The position numbers and the translations under genes are program-made. From NCBI RefSeq assembly GCF_007004065.1, contig NZ_VFSV01000011.1:1-64000 (forward strand): a stretch of DNA of 64,000 nt. The letters are read 5' to 3'. Of this stretch, positions 37,844-48,069 are shown piece by piece. Every line of letters starts with the position of its first letter. Position 1 is the first letter of the stretch. The stretch is from Palleronia caenipelagi. GTDB lineage: Bacteria; Pseudomonadota; Alphaproteobacteria; Rhodobacterales; Rhodobacteraceae. A model generated the notes under the pieces. It had not been told where the DNA came from, searched no databases, and saw nothing but the letters and a program-made list of their open reading frames with translations.

Positions 37844-38800
37844 ATGTTGAGCCGTACCGCAGAAAACCTCTTCTGGATCGCCCGTTACATCGAACGTGCC
37901 GACACCCATGCCCGATTGCTCGAAGTGGCTGCGCGCAATGCGCTGTTGCCGGATACCGGCGGGGGCAATCGCAACGAATGGGATTCCGTTCTCGCTGCGA
38001 GCGGGAGCTATGCCGCCTACCGCGAGAAATATGGCCCCGATGCTGTCCCGCGCAACGTTGAGACGCATCTGTTCTTCGACCGCGACAACCCTTCCTCCGT
38101 GGCGTCCTGTGTCCATACCGCCCGCGAGAATGCCCGGATCGTCCGCACGGCGCTGACCACGCAGGTGTGGGAAGCGATCAATTCCTTCCACGCGGAGATG
38201 CAGGAACTGGCACGTCAGGAGCGCTCGACGCTCTCGATCTCGGATATGCGCGATTTCACCACCGGCCATGTCTCAAAAATTCGGGGCGCGACAATCGGCG
38301 GGCAACTGCGCAACGATGGCTATGATTTCCTGAATCTTGGGCATTACCTTGAGCGGGCGGCATCCACCGCCCGGATCCTTGACGTGAAATATTACGTGCT
38401 GCTGCCTCACGTATCCATGGTCGGCTCGGGGCTCGACAACTACCAGTGGCGGACCATCCTTCAGGCGATGAACTCGCAGCGCGCCTTTGCCTGGGTCTAT
38501 GGCGGCGATCTGACTGCGCGGAAGATTGTCGACTTTCTCGCCCTGAACCGCCAGAGCCCGCGATCCCTGATCAGCGCCACGGACGGGGTAGTTGAACATC
38601 TGGAGCGTCTGGCACGCCGCTATGGACGCTCGACCTCGGCCACGTCGCGGGGGCGGCAGATCCAGGCGGAACTTTCGGAGCTGACAGCCGAAGACATCTT
38701 TGATGACGGGCTGCACGAGTTCCTGACCGCCTTTCTGGGGGATCTCGCCGATCTCAGCGCCGAAATCACCACGAGCTATCTGAACGGGGAAGCACGATGA
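37844..38800 (+). CDS. Alpha-E domain protein (DUF403)
   Basis: A 318-residue all-helical protein starting M-L-S-R-T-A-E-N-L-F-W-I-A-R-Y-I-E-R-A, the diagnostic N-terminus of alpha-E proteins. The family has no established activity but is almost always found with the permuted ATP-grasp and transglutaminase genes, as here. ATG 37844 is 4 bp past the ATP-grasp stop; the longer frame from 37799 overlaps that gene and is not supported. It overlaps the next gene as ATGA. Confidence 0.9.
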   Translation: MLSRTAENLFWIARYIERADTHARLLEVAARNALLPDTGGGNRNEWDSVLAASGSYAAYREKYGPDAVPRNVETHLFFDRDNPSSVASCVHTARENARIVRTALTTQVWEAINSFHAEMQELARQERSTLSISDMRDFTTGHVSKIRGATIGGQLRNDGYDFLNLGHYLERAASTARILDVKYYVLLPHVSMVGSGLDNYQWRTILQAMNSQRAFAWVYGGDLTARKIVDFLALNRQSPRSLISATDGVVEHLERLARRYGRSTSATSRGRQIQAELSELTAEDIFDDGLHEFLTAFLGDLADLSAEITTSYLNGEAR

Positions 38801-39609
38801 GACTGACTGTCCGCCATCGCACCGAATACAGCTATTCCCAACCCCGCCGCACCGTGGTCCAGTCCCTGCGCCTGACCCCCAGCCGCTTTGCCGGACAGTT
38901 CGCAACCCGCTGGTCTGTTACTGTCGAAGGCGCCGAGGCTGAACGGGGCGCGAGCTTTCGCGACGGGGCCGGGGACTGGATCGAGACCGTAGCCTTGCGC
39001 AACGTGGACCATCTGGTGATCGTTGCCGAAGGTGAGGTCGAGACTTCTGATACGGCAGGCGTTCTGAAAGGGCTGCGTGAAAAGATCTCGCCCCATGCCT
39101 ATCTCCGGCGCACCGATCTCACCACACCGGATCTCGCGGTCCGGGAACTCGGGCAGGAGGCCGTCAGCGGCATCGGCACCCCGCTCGATCAGGCGCATGC
39201 GCTCAGTCATGCAGTGCGTGACGCTGTCAGCTACACCCCCGGAATGACCGAGCATGGCACAAGCGCGGCGGAGGCGTTGGCGGCAGGACATGGGGTTTGC
39301 CAGGATCAGACCCATGTCCTGATCTCTGCCGCCCGCAGCGTCGGTCTCCCGGCGCGCTATGTGACGGGCTACCTGCAAGCAACGGCAGATGGCAGTGCGG
39401 AACAAGCCAGCCATGCTTGGGCCGAACTTCACGTCGATGGGCTGGGCTGGGTCGGTTTCGATGCCGCCAATGGCTGCTGTCCCGACGAGCGCTACATCCG
39501 GCTTGGCTCCGGTCTGGACGCCGTGGCCGCGGCCCCGATCCGCGGGACGGGCTTTGGTGCCGGGACAGAAGACCTGCGCGCCGAGGTCACCGTCGACGCC
39601 CAGCAATGA
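38797..39609 (+). CDS. Transglutaminase-like cysteine protease family protein
   Basis: A 270-residue protein with an N-terminal beta domain (about 1-85) and a transglutaminase core. The catalytic triad is visible as Cys168 in G-H-G-V-C-Q-D, His206 in S-H-A-W-A-E and Asp222 in F-D-A-A-N-G. Such proteins in the Anbu cluster may cleave or transfer peptide amides. It overlaps the alpha-E gene (ATGA) and the following GNAT gene (ATGA), implying tight coupling. Confidence 0.92.
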   Translation: MRLTVRHRTEYSYSQPRRTVVQSLRLTPSRFAGQFATRWSVTVEGAEAERGASFRDGAGDWIETVALRNVDHLVIVAEGEVETSDTAGVLKGLREKISPHAYLRRTDLTTPDLAVRELGQEAVSGIGTPLDQAHALSHAVRDAVSYTPGMTEHGTSAAEALAAGHGVCQDQTHVLISAARSVGLPARYVTGYLQATADGSAEQASHAWAELHVDGLGWVGFDAANGCCPDERYIRLGSGLDAVAAAPIRGTGFGAGTEDLRAEVTVDAQQ

Positions 39610-40067
39610 GCGGCTCTGGTGACGTGGTCTTTCGAGACGCGCGGGCCGGGGATGTGGCGGCGATCCGGGAGCTGCTGATCGAAGATTCCATGGATGGCGG
39701 CCCGCCGCCTTCTCTGGATGTCTTCACCGAGAGTTTCCACCAGATGTGCGCGGTGACGAACGCGCGGGTGATCGTCGGGGAGCGGCGAGGGCAGGTGATC
39801 GCCTGCGCGCAGGTCATCCTGATCCACGGCCTGTCTTTCTCCGCCCCCCGCCATGCGATCCTCGAAGGTGTCCGCGTCGCGGCGGATCTCAGGGGGCAAG
39901 GCCTCGGTGCGCAATTGGTGGACGAGGCTGAACGTTGGGCGCGATCCCTAGGGGCGACCCGGTTGCAATTCACCTCCAACGCGGTCCGTCGCGATGCCCG
40001 TCGGTTCTATGAGAGCCTAGGCTATGTCACGTCACATACCGGCTTTCGCAAGGCCCTGACCCCGTGA
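39606..40067 (+). CDS. GNAT-family N-acetyltransferase
   Basis: A 153-residue acetyl-CoA-dependent acetyltransferase. The acetyl-CoA loop is V-A-A-D-L-R-G-Q-G-L-G-A-Q-L (residues about 96-109), and the C-terminal helix-strand reads A-R-R-F-Y-E-S-L-G-Y. The substrate is unknown. It overlaps the transglutaminase stop (ATGA) and sits directly ahead of the Anbu gene, so it may act on the same product. It is not a standard member of the described Anbu set as far as I recall. Confidence 0.88.
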   Translation: MSGSGDVVFRDARAGDVAAIRELLIEDSMDGGPPPSLDVFTESFHQMCAVTNARVIVGERRGQVIACAQVILIHGLSFSAPRHAILEGVRVAADLRGQGLGAQLVDEAERWARSLGATRLQFTSNAVRRDARRFYESLGYVTSHTGFRKALTP

Positions 40068-40131
40068 CTCCCGTTGCTCTTGCCGCGGAATGGGCCTATT
40101 TCCGGCGCGGTGATCGGGGAAGGTGGACGAT

Positions 40132-40848
40132 ATGACCTATTGCGTCGGACTGCTCTTGGATGTCGGGCTGGTGCTCTTGTCGGATACGCGCACCAATGCA
40201 GGGCTCGACAACATCGCCACCTATCGCAAGATGTATACCTTCGAGGAGCCGGGCGAGCGCGTCATCGCGATCATGACCGCCGGATCGCTTTCGGTCACAC
40301 AAACGACGCTCTCCCGCCTTCAGGATGCCATCGACATCCCCGACGGCCCGTCGATCATGACGGTCGATACGATGCTCGAAGTGGCCGAGATGGTTGGCGC
40401 CATGTTGTCGGATGTCTCGGGAAAGATTGCCGGACGCATGGGCGAGCAAGCCAGCGCGGCACGGGCTTCGATGATCCTTGCGGGGCAGCGGCGTGGTGGG
40501 GAACCGCGTCTGTTCCTGATCTATCCCGAGGGCAATTTTATCGAGGCCACCAGCGACACCCCGTTCCTGCAAATCGGTGAGCACAAATATGGCAAGCCAA
40601 TCCTCGACCGTGTGGTGACGCCTGAGACGACCCTCGAAGACGCGAAGAAGGCGGTGCTCCTGTCCATGGATTCGACCCTGCGCTCAAACCTGAGCGTCGG
40701 GATGCCCCTTGACCTCTGCGTTATCCCAAGCGGGGAGCAAAGGATTTCCGAACGGGTCCGGATCGACGCTGAGGACGAGACCTTCCAGGCCATGAGCGTG
40801 GCGTGGTCGAATGCGTTGCGCCGCGGCTTTCAGGAGATTGAGATCTGA
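40132..40848 (+). CDS. Anbu, proteasome-type peptidase
   Basis: Anbu (ancestral beta subunit, COG3484) is a bacterial homologue of the proteasome and HslV. The 238-residue protein begins M-T-Y-C-V-G, so Met removal exposes the catalytic Thr. Asp18 (in L-S-D-T-R) and Lys33 (in Y-R-K-M-Y), counted with Met, are the conserved partners. The C-terminus is longer than HslV, as in other Anbu. GTG 40123 is possible, but ATG 40132 gives the required N-terminus. It ends the run ATP-grasp/alpha-E/transglutaminase/GNAT/Anbu. Its 3' end overlaps the convergent membrane-protein gene by 128 bp. Confidence 0.92.
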   Translation: MTYCVGLLLDVGLVLLSDTRTNAGLDNIATYRKMYTFEEPGERVIAIMTAGSLSVTQTTLSRLQDAIDIPDGPSIMTVDTMLEVAEMVGAMLSDVSGKIAGRMGEQASAARASMILAGQRRGGEPRLFLIYPEGNFIEATSDTPFLQIGEHKYGKPILDRVVTPETTLEDAKKAVLLSMDSTLRSNLSVGMPLDLCVIPSGEQRISERVRIDAEDETFQAMSVAWSNALRRGFQEIEI

Positions 40849-41143
40849 GGCGCGTTATTTTGGCCCTGCGGAGTGCCAGAACAGCCCCCGTTGTACCCAG
40901 GATGAGGTAGCAGACCTGCATCCAGGCCACGCTCCAGACCACGTTGTCGGACAGGGAAATCAGGATCAGCGAGGCGGCGATGGCTTTGCTGAGCGAATAG
41001 CCCGGCCCGTTGCCATCCATCCGTCCCGTGTGCACCAGCATACTGCCAAAAACGTAAATGACCGCACCCAGATGGCCTGCGAGCGGCGTGAGTGTTGAGC
41101 TGATATCCAGTGTGTCCTGAAATAGGCCGTCGGGAAAGAACAT
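40721..41143 (-). CDS. Small membrane protein, CBU_0592-like
   Basis: A 140-residue protein with three hydrophobic segments (about 16-90) of the kind seen in CBU_0592-type proteins: L-G-A-V-I-Y-V-F-G-S-M-L-V, a middle helix with L-I-L-I-S-L, and a last helix ending G-A-V-L-A-L-R-R. The final ~45 residues are Arg/Ser/Pro-rich and lie entirely antisense to anbu, so the normal stop may have been lost. ATG 41143 with GGAG nine bases before it is the supported start. Function unknown. Confidence 0.6.
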   Translation of the reverse strand: MFFPDGLFQDTLDISSTLTPLAGHLGAVIYVFGSMLVHTGRMDGNGPGYSLSKAIAASLILISLSDNVVWSVAWMQVCYLILGTTGAVLALRRAKITRLRSQSPESRGATHSTTPRSWPGRSRPQRRSGPVRKSFAPRLG

Positions 41144-41171
41144 CGTAAGTAACTCCAACCAATGAAGTTAC

Positions 41172-41199
41172 CCTAAAGTAAAGCCCCCGATTCGGGCTG
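41172..41199 (-). terminator. Terminator after the mdh-glycosyltransferase pair
   Basis: On the minus strand AGCCCGA and TCGGGGGCT form a stem with one bulge, followed by TTTACTTT. It lies 33 bases past the glycosyltransferase stop at 41232 and would end that transcript. Confidence 0.6.
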
Positions 41200-41231
41200 T
41201 GAGGATAGTGTGAAACGGCGGTGAGAGGCGC

Positions 41232-43210
<1,979 letters not shown>

Positions 43211-43284
43211 CTAACCCCGGCAGAAGCGGGCATGCAGTAGGAAAGGCCGCATGATTTCAAAAACCGCCACTGGTTGGGGGCAGT

Positions 43285-44040
43285 ATGACTGATCTTTGGA
43301 CGTTCTATCTGGTGGCAATTCCTGCCGTTCTCATGGCCGGAATTTCCAAGGGGGGCTTTGGATCAGGCGCGAGCTTTGCCGGAGCGATCCTCCTCGCGCT
43401 GGTCCTCGAACCGCAAGTCGCGCTGGCCCTCATGCTGCCGCTGTTGATGCTGATGGATGTCACCGCGCTCTCTGCCTATTGGCGGCAATGGGATCCGACC
43501 GCGGCGCTTGTGCTGTGCCTCGGCGCAATCCCCGGTACGATCCTTGGATTGCTTCTTTTTCAGCGCACCGATGCTAACACTGTGCGCCTGTTCATCGGCG
43601 CGATCGCGGTGTTGTTTGTCTTTTTCGAGATGGCCCGGAGCGCCGGGCTCATTTCGGGGTCGCGGCAACTGGGATCAACTCTGATGGGCGGAATTCTCGG
43701 AATTGCGACGGGTTTTACCAGTTTCATGGCACATGCCGGCGGGCCGGCAGCCTCCGTTTATCTCTTATCGCGCAGGTTATCCAAAAGGCGCTATCAGGCC
43801 ACGACGGTGTTCGTCTTCTGGGTGATCAATTTAATGAAAATTCTACCTTATTACAGCATGGGCGCTTTTGATCTGTCTATGCTCTGGATCGATATGACAC
43901 TCGTTCCGGTTGCTGTTCTCGGGATTTTTATCGGCGTCCGACTTCACGACCGGATATCAGACTTGTGGTATTTCCGGCTGACCTACGCGTTGCTACTCGC
44001 AACGGGGACAAAACTCATCTTCGATGGATTGACAGCTTGA
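43285..44040 (+). CDS. TauE/SafE-family sulfite or sulfoacetate exporter-like permease
   Basis: A 251-residue membrane protein with about seven or eight helices. It starts with the family block A-G-I-S-K-G-G-F-G-S-G (18-28) and has a second internal repeat, G-I-L-G-I-A-T-G-F-T-S-F-M-A-H-A-G-G-P. TauE/SafE proteins export sulfur-containing or other organic anions; the substrate is not defined. GGGGGC before ATG supports the start. It is convergent with the H-NS gene across a terminator. Confidence 0.9.
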   Translation: MTDLWTFYLVAIPAVLMAGISKGGFGSGASFAGAILLALVLEPQVALALMLPLLMLMDVTALSAYWRQWDPTAALVLCLGAIPGTILGLLLFQRTDANTVRLFIGAIAVLFVFFEMARSAGLISGSRQLGSTLMGGILGIATGFTSFMAHAGGPAASVYLLSRRLSKRRYQATTVFVFWVINLMKILPYYSMGAFDLSMLWIDMTLVPVAVLGIFIGVRLHDRISDLWYFRLTYALLLATGTKLIFDGLTA

Positions 44041-44064
44041 TCGTCCAACCTTTTTGAAAAGCCG

Positions 44065-44094
44065 AAGGCCACGGAGAAACCTCCGTGGCCTTTT
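44065..44094 (+). terminator. Bidirectional terminator between tauE-like gene and H-NS gene
   Basis: AAGGCCACGGAG (44065-44076) and CTCCGTGGCCTT (44081-44092) form a 12-bp perfect stem with a four-base AAAC loop and a TTTT tail. It serves the TauE gene on the plus strand and, with AAGG on the other side, the convergent H-NS gene. Confidence 0.9.
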
Positions 44095-44113
44095 GCAGTC
44101 GTCTAATGGATTG

Positions 44114-44425
44114 TCAGATAGCGAATTCGTCGAGCGGTTTGCCCGCAGCAAGCGCGTCCTTGATCCACTGGGGCTGACGGCCCCGGCCAGACCAAGTCTG
44201 ACGCGGATCTTCAGGATTGCAGTATTTCGGCGGGTTTTTCTTACCCGACTTCTTTTGAGCCGCGAGGATTTCTTCCAGCGAGAAGCCGAATTCTTTGGCA
44301 GCCTGTTCGGCAGCCATGCGCGCCTCGGCACGACGACGATCGTCAAGAGTCGCCAGCGCCTTTTCGACATCGCGCTGAAGGGCTTTCAAGTCATCCCGCG
44401 ACATTTGATCGAGATTAAGATCCAT
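44114..44425 (-). CDS. H-NS family nucleoid-associated protein (HvrA/Bv3F-like)
   Basis: A 103-residue protein with an N-terminal coiled-coil oligomerisation part (about 1-60) and the C-terminal DNA-binding motif T-W-S-G-R-G-R-Q-P-Q-W-I (77-88). HvrA in Rhodobacter is an H-NS-type protein that adjusts photosynthesis genes to light; here it is at least a gene silencer of AT-rich DNA. The leader has a perfect hairpin that ends 3 bp before the start codon (see the repeat entry), suggesting translational control. Confidence 0.92.
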   Translation of the reverse strand: MDLNLDQMSRDDLKALQRDVEKALATLDDRRRAEARMAAEQAAKEFGFSLEEILAAQKKSGKKNPPKYCNPEDPRQTWSGRGRQPQWIKDALAAGKPLDEFAI

Positions 44426-44427
44426 TT

Positions 44428-44462
44428 CAGATACACCCGTTTTTTAAGAGTGGGTGTATCTG
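44428..44462 (-). promoter_or_regulatory. Perfect hairpin in the leader of the H-NS gene
   Basis: CAGATACACCC (44428-44438) and GGGTGTATCTG (44452-44462) are an 11-bp perfect inverted repeat around a 13-base T-rich loop. On the mRNA the 3' arm ends two bases before the ATG, and GGGTG, the best ribosome-site candidate, lies in that arm. Pairing would hide the ribosome site, so it could repress translation or be bound by a protein. Its position next to the start and the lack of a T run there argue against a terminator. Confidence 0.7.
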
Positions 44463-44524
44463 GCGCTGTTTATGGGAAATTGCAAACCCTGATTGTGGAT
44501 CGGCAAAATCTGGCTGCTATTGGC

Positions 44525-46492
44525 TCACTCAGCGGCAATTGCTTTGGGATCTGCCAGAGTGACAATGTCGGCCATGATGCGATTGAGCTCGAAATCCTTC
44601 GGGGTATAAATCCTTGCGACTCCGGCATTTCGCAGAATTTCGGCATCAGGGTCCGGAATGATTCCACCGACAATCACCGGCAGATCCATACCTTCTTTAC
44701 GCAATTGAGCCATGAGATCACGAACGAGTGAGACATGACTTCCGGAGAGAATTGAAAGACCCAGCACATGGGGATTTTCTTCGCGGGCGCGGGCGACGAT
44801 CTCAGAAGGGGTCAGGCGAATCCCTTCGTAACTGATCGCCATGCCGCAATCGCGGGCGCGGGCGGCGATTTGTTCAGCGCCATTGGAATGGCCGTCTAGG
44901 CCGGGTTTACCGACCATAAAACTGAGCCGCCGACCAAGACGGGTTGAAACGGCATCCACCTCGGCGCGGATATCATCGAGGCCCTGCACGTTATTCGAGG
45001 GCGATGCGGAAACGCCGGTGGGGCCGCGATATTCACCAAAGGCAGCGCGCAGCATTTGGCCCCATTCGCCGGTGGTGACACCTGCTTTGGCCGCTTCGAT
45101 CGAGGCAGGCATAATGTTGGAGCCGTCCGCGGCTGCTTGCCGCAAGGCCGCCAGCGCCTGATCGACGCGCTGGGGGTCCCGCGCCTCGCGCCAGGCGTGA
45201 AGCCGGGCGATCTGGTCCGCCTCGGCCTCCGGGTCTGCGACCATGATTGCGTCGGGGCCGGAGGTCAGGGGGGAGAGCTCACCCGTCTCATATCGGTTAA
45301 CGCCAATGACAGTGGTGGCGCCGGTCTCAATCCCCTGAATGCGCTCTGCATTGGACTCGACCAGACGGGATTTCATGTACTCGATGGCGTTCACTGCGCC
45401 GCCCATGGCATCGATCTGGCGCAGTTCGGCTCGGGCGCCCTCTTTCAGCGCCTCGACCTTCCGCTCCACCGCCGGGTTGCCGTCAAACAGGTCGTCATAT
45501 TCCAGCAGGTCCGTCTCGAAAGCCAAAATTTGCTGCATCCGGAGGGACCATTGCTGATCCCAGGGTCGCGGCAGACCCAGTGCTTCGTTCCACGCAGGCA
45601 GCTGTACCGCACGGGCGCGGGCGTTCTTCGACAGGGTCACCGCGAGCATTTCAAGCAGAATCCGGTAGACGTTATTCTCCGGCTGCTGCTCGGTCAGGCC
45701 AAGCGAGTTCACCTGCACTCCATAGCGGAAGCGACGGTATTTCGGGTCGTCGACGTCATAGCGCTCGCGGCAGATCTCGTCCCAGAGATCGACGAAGGCC
45801 CGCATCTTGCACATCTCGGTGACAAACCGGATGCCCGCGTTGACGAAGAAGCTGATCCGCCCGACCATCTCGGGGAAATCCTCGGGCGCCACCTTTCCCT
45901 TCAGGTCGTCGAGCACTGCCGTGGCGGTGGCCAGCGCAAAGGCCAGTTCCTGATCCGGTGTCGCGCCGGCCTCTTGCAAATGGTAGGAACACACGTTCAT
46001 CGGGTTCCATTTGGGCAGGTGCTCGCGCGTGAAGGCGCCCACATCGGTAATCATCCGCAGTGAGGGCTTTGGCGCGCAGATATAGGTGCCGCGCGACAGG
46101 TATTCCTTGATGATGTCGTTCTGCACGGTGCCTTGAAGCTTGGACACGTCCGCACCTTGTTCCTCGGCAACCGCGATGTAAAGCGCGAGCAGCCACGGAG
46201 CGGTGGCGTTGATCGTCATCGAGGTGTTCATCTGCTCCAGCGGGATCTGGTCGAACAGGGCTCGCATATCGCCCAGATGCGCAACAGGGACACCAACCTT
46301 GCCCACCTCACCGCGCGCCAGTTCATGGTCGCTGTCATAGCCGGTCTGGGTCGGCAGGTCGAACGCGACGGAGAGACCCGTCTGACCCTTCGCCAGATTG
46401 CTACGATAAAGTGCGTTGGACGCAGCGGCGGTGGAGTGTCCCGCATAAGTGCGAAACAGCCAGGGACGGTCTTTCTGCGGCGTGTCGGTCAT
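44525..46492 (-). CDS. ecm: Ethylmalonyl-CoA mutase
   Basis: Ecm rearranges (2R)-ethylmalonyl-CoA to methylsuccinyl-CoA with adenosylcobalamin, a step of the ethylmalonyl-CoA pathway for growth on acetate and other C2 units. The 655-residue protein is of the single-chain mutase type: a catalytic barrel (about 1-500) starting with R-P-W-L-F-R-T-Y-A-G, and a B12-binding domain with G-L-D-G-H-S-N-G, where His535 is the axial ligand. Pairing with ccr across the intergenic region distinguishes it from methylmalonyl-CoA mutase, which is not adjacent. ATG 46492 matches the family start; a longer frame reaches 46609. Confidence 0.93.
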   Translation of the reverse strand: MTDTPQKDRPWLFRTYAGHSTAAASNALYRSNLAKGQTGLSVAFDLPTQTGYDSDHELARGEVGKVGVPVAHLGDMRALFDQIPLEQMNTSMTINATAPWLLALYIAVAEEQGADVSKLQGTVQNDIIKEYLSRGTYICAPKPSLRMITDVGAFTREHLPKWNPMNVCSYHLQEAGATPDQELAFALATATAVLDDLKGKVAPEDFPEMVGRISFFVNAGIRFVTEMCKMRAFVDLWDEICRERYDVDDPKYRRFRYGVQVNSLGLTEQQPENNVYRILLEMLAVTLSKNARARAVQLPAWNEALGLPRPWDQQWSLRMQQILAFETDLLEYDDLFDGNPAVERKVEALKEGARAELRQIDAMGGAVNAIEYMKSRLVESNAERIQGIETGATTVIGVNRYETGELSPLTSGPDAIMVADPEAEADQIARLHAWREARDPQRVDQALAALRQAAADGSNIMPASIEAAKAGVTTGEWGQMLRAAFGEYRGPTGVSASPSNNVQGLDDIRAEVDAVSTRLGRRLSFMVGKPGLDGHSNGAEQIAARARDCGMAISYEGIRLTPSEIVARAREENPHVLGLSILSGSHVSLVRDLMAQLRKEGMDLPVIVGGIIPDPDAEILRNAGVARIYTPKDFELNRIMADIVTLADPKAIAAE

Positions 46493-46784
46493 GCGGGTCC
46501 CTTCCGAAACTTTGCTCTGAGGATGGATAGCTTGAAAGAATATTGCGTGTCCAGATGCTGCGCACGCGAATTCGGTGCAACCTCTGCGGCGTTTCCTATG
46601 TGACGTCACGTCGCTCTCTGCGGCCCAAAATCAGAATATGTGGACGATTTGTGACGATATGCCGGGGCGTAAGTTATAAAATTACCGATATAAGCGGAAG
46701 AACTGTTGCAAAGTTTCGAGCGCGCAAATATCTCGGTTGCAGCATAAACGCTGCCGCGTTGCGGCGAAACTGGAGGGAAGCAGC
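46493..46784. promoter_or_regulatory. Divergent ecm/ccr intergenic region
   Basis: This 292-bp gap, the longest gene-free stretch in the window, carries promoters for both genes. It contains a perfect 10-bp palindrome GTGACGTCAC (46600-46609) and, nearer ccr, TTGCAAAG (46706-46713) and GCGCAAAT (46722-46729). The latter resemble the TTTGCAAA half-sites recognised by ScfR/RamB-type acyl-CoA regulators, though spacing and sequence are imperfect. No small gene is evident. Confidence 0.5.
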
Positions 46785-48065
46785 ATGGCCATGGATGCCG
46801 ATACGATGACCCGGACCGAAGGCAAATCTCTCTACGAGGTAGGTGAAATTCCGCCCCTGGGCCATGTGCCGGAGAAGATGCACGCCTGGGCGATTCGGCG
46901 CGAGCGTCACGGGGAGCCGGAAGAGTCGTTCCAGCTCGAAGTCGTCGATACTCCGCGCCCCGACAGCCACGAGGTGCTGGTGCTCGTGATGGCGGCAGGC
47001 ATCAACTACAATGGTGTGTGGGCCGGGCTTGGCATTCCGATCAGCCCATTCGACGTACATAAGGCGCCGTTCCATATCGCTGGGTCCGACGCCTCTGGCA
47101 TCGTCTGGGCCGTAGGCGACAAGGTGAAAACCTGGAAAGTGGGCGACGAGGTCGTGATTCACTGCAATCAGGACGATGGCGACGACGAAGAGTGCAACGG
47201 CGGTGACCCGATGTTCTCGCCGACCCAGCGGATCTGGGGCTATGAGACGCCGGATGGTTCCTTTGCCCAGTTCACCTGCGTGCAGGCCCAGCAGCTCATG
47301 CCGCGGCCGAAGCATCTGACGTGGGAAGAATCGGCCTGCTACACGCTGACGCTGGCGACCGCCTACCGGATGCTGTTCGGTCATCATCCCCATGAGCTTA
47401 AGCCCGGCCAAAACGTGCTGGTTTGGGGCGCTTCTGGCGGCCTCGGCTCCTACGCGATCCAGCTGATCAACACCGCCGGTGCGAATGCAATCGCGGTGAT
47501 CTCCGACGAGGATAAGCGCGACTTTGTCCTCGGGCTTGGCGCTAAGGGCGTCATCAACCGGAAGGATTTCAACTGCTGGGGCCAGTTGCCCAAGGTGAAC
47601 ACCGACGAATATAAGGAATGGTTCGCCGAGGTCCGCAAGTTCGGCAAGGCGATCTGGGACATCACCGGCAAGGGCGTGAATGTGGACATGGTCTTCGAGC
47701 ACCCGGGCGAATCGACCTTCCCGGTCTCGACCTTTGTCTGCAAGAAAGGCGGCATGGTCGTGATCTGCGCCGGGACCACCGGATATAACCTGACCATGGA
47801 CGCGCGCTATGTCTGGATGCACCAGAAGCGCATTCAGGGCAGCCACTTTGCGCACCTCAAGCAAGCCGCCTCCGCCAACAAGCTGATGGTCGAGCGCCGT
47901 CTGGACCCCTGCATGTCCGAGGTTTTCGAGTGGAAGGCGATTCCCTCCGCCCACACGAAGATGCTTCGCAACGAGCATAAGCCGGGCAACATGGCCTGCC
48001 TCGTCTCCGCCCCCAAAACCGGGCTGCGCACGATCGAGGATGCCATCGAAGCGGGCAATTCCTGA
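46785..48065 (+). CDS. ccr: Crotonyl-CoA carboxylase/reductase
   Basis: Ccr reduces crotonyl-CoA with NADPH and adds CO2 to form ethylmalonyl-CoA, the key carboxylation of the ethylmalonyl-CoA pathway. The 426-residue protein is a zinc-less medium-chain dehydrogenase. The family block Q-R-I-W-G-Y-E-T-P-D-G-S-F-A-Q-F and the Rossmann motif W-G-A-S-G-G-L-G-S are seen. A-G-T-T-G-Y-N is followed by M-D-A-R-Y-V-W-M-H-Q-K-R-I-Q-G-S-H. GAGGGAAG lies before ATG 46785; an upstream frame start at 46737 is not supported. Divergent from ecm, its pathway partner. Confidence 0.96.
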   Translation: MAMDADTMTRTEGKSLYEVGEIPPLGHVPEKMHAWAIRRERHGEPEESFQLEVVDTPRPDSHEVLVLVMAAGINYNGVWAGLGIPISPFDVHKAPFHIAGSDASGIVWAVGDKVKTWKVGDEVVIHCNQDDGDDEECNGGDPMFSPTQRIWGYETPDGSFAQFTCVQAQQLMPRPKHLTWEESACYTLTLATAYRMLFGHHPHELKPGQNVLVWGASGGLGSYAIQLINTAGANAIAVISDEDKRDFVLGLGAKGVINRKDFNCWGQLPKVNTDEYKEWFAEVRKFGKAIWDITGKGVNVDMVFEHPGESTFPVSTFVCKKGGMVVICAGTTGYNLTMDARYVWMHQKRIQGSHFAHLKQAASANKLMVERRLDPCMSEVFEWKAIPSAHTKMLRNEHKPGNMACLVSAPKTGLRTIEDAIEAGNS

Positions 48066-48069
48066 CGAC

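Noticed and set aside
34666-37845. 1059-codon open frame on the minus strand over the SDR, ABC ATPase and ATP-grasp genes
   Set aside because: Covers three clearly coding plus-strand genes, has no recognisable domain and crosses their intergenic gaps without a signal.
44525-46492. Methylmalonyl-CoA mutase as the identity of ecm
   Set aside because: The divergent ccr partner and single-chain layout point to ethylmalonyl-CoA mutase; a true methylmalonyl-CoA mutase gene would be expected near propionyl-CoA carboxylase genes.
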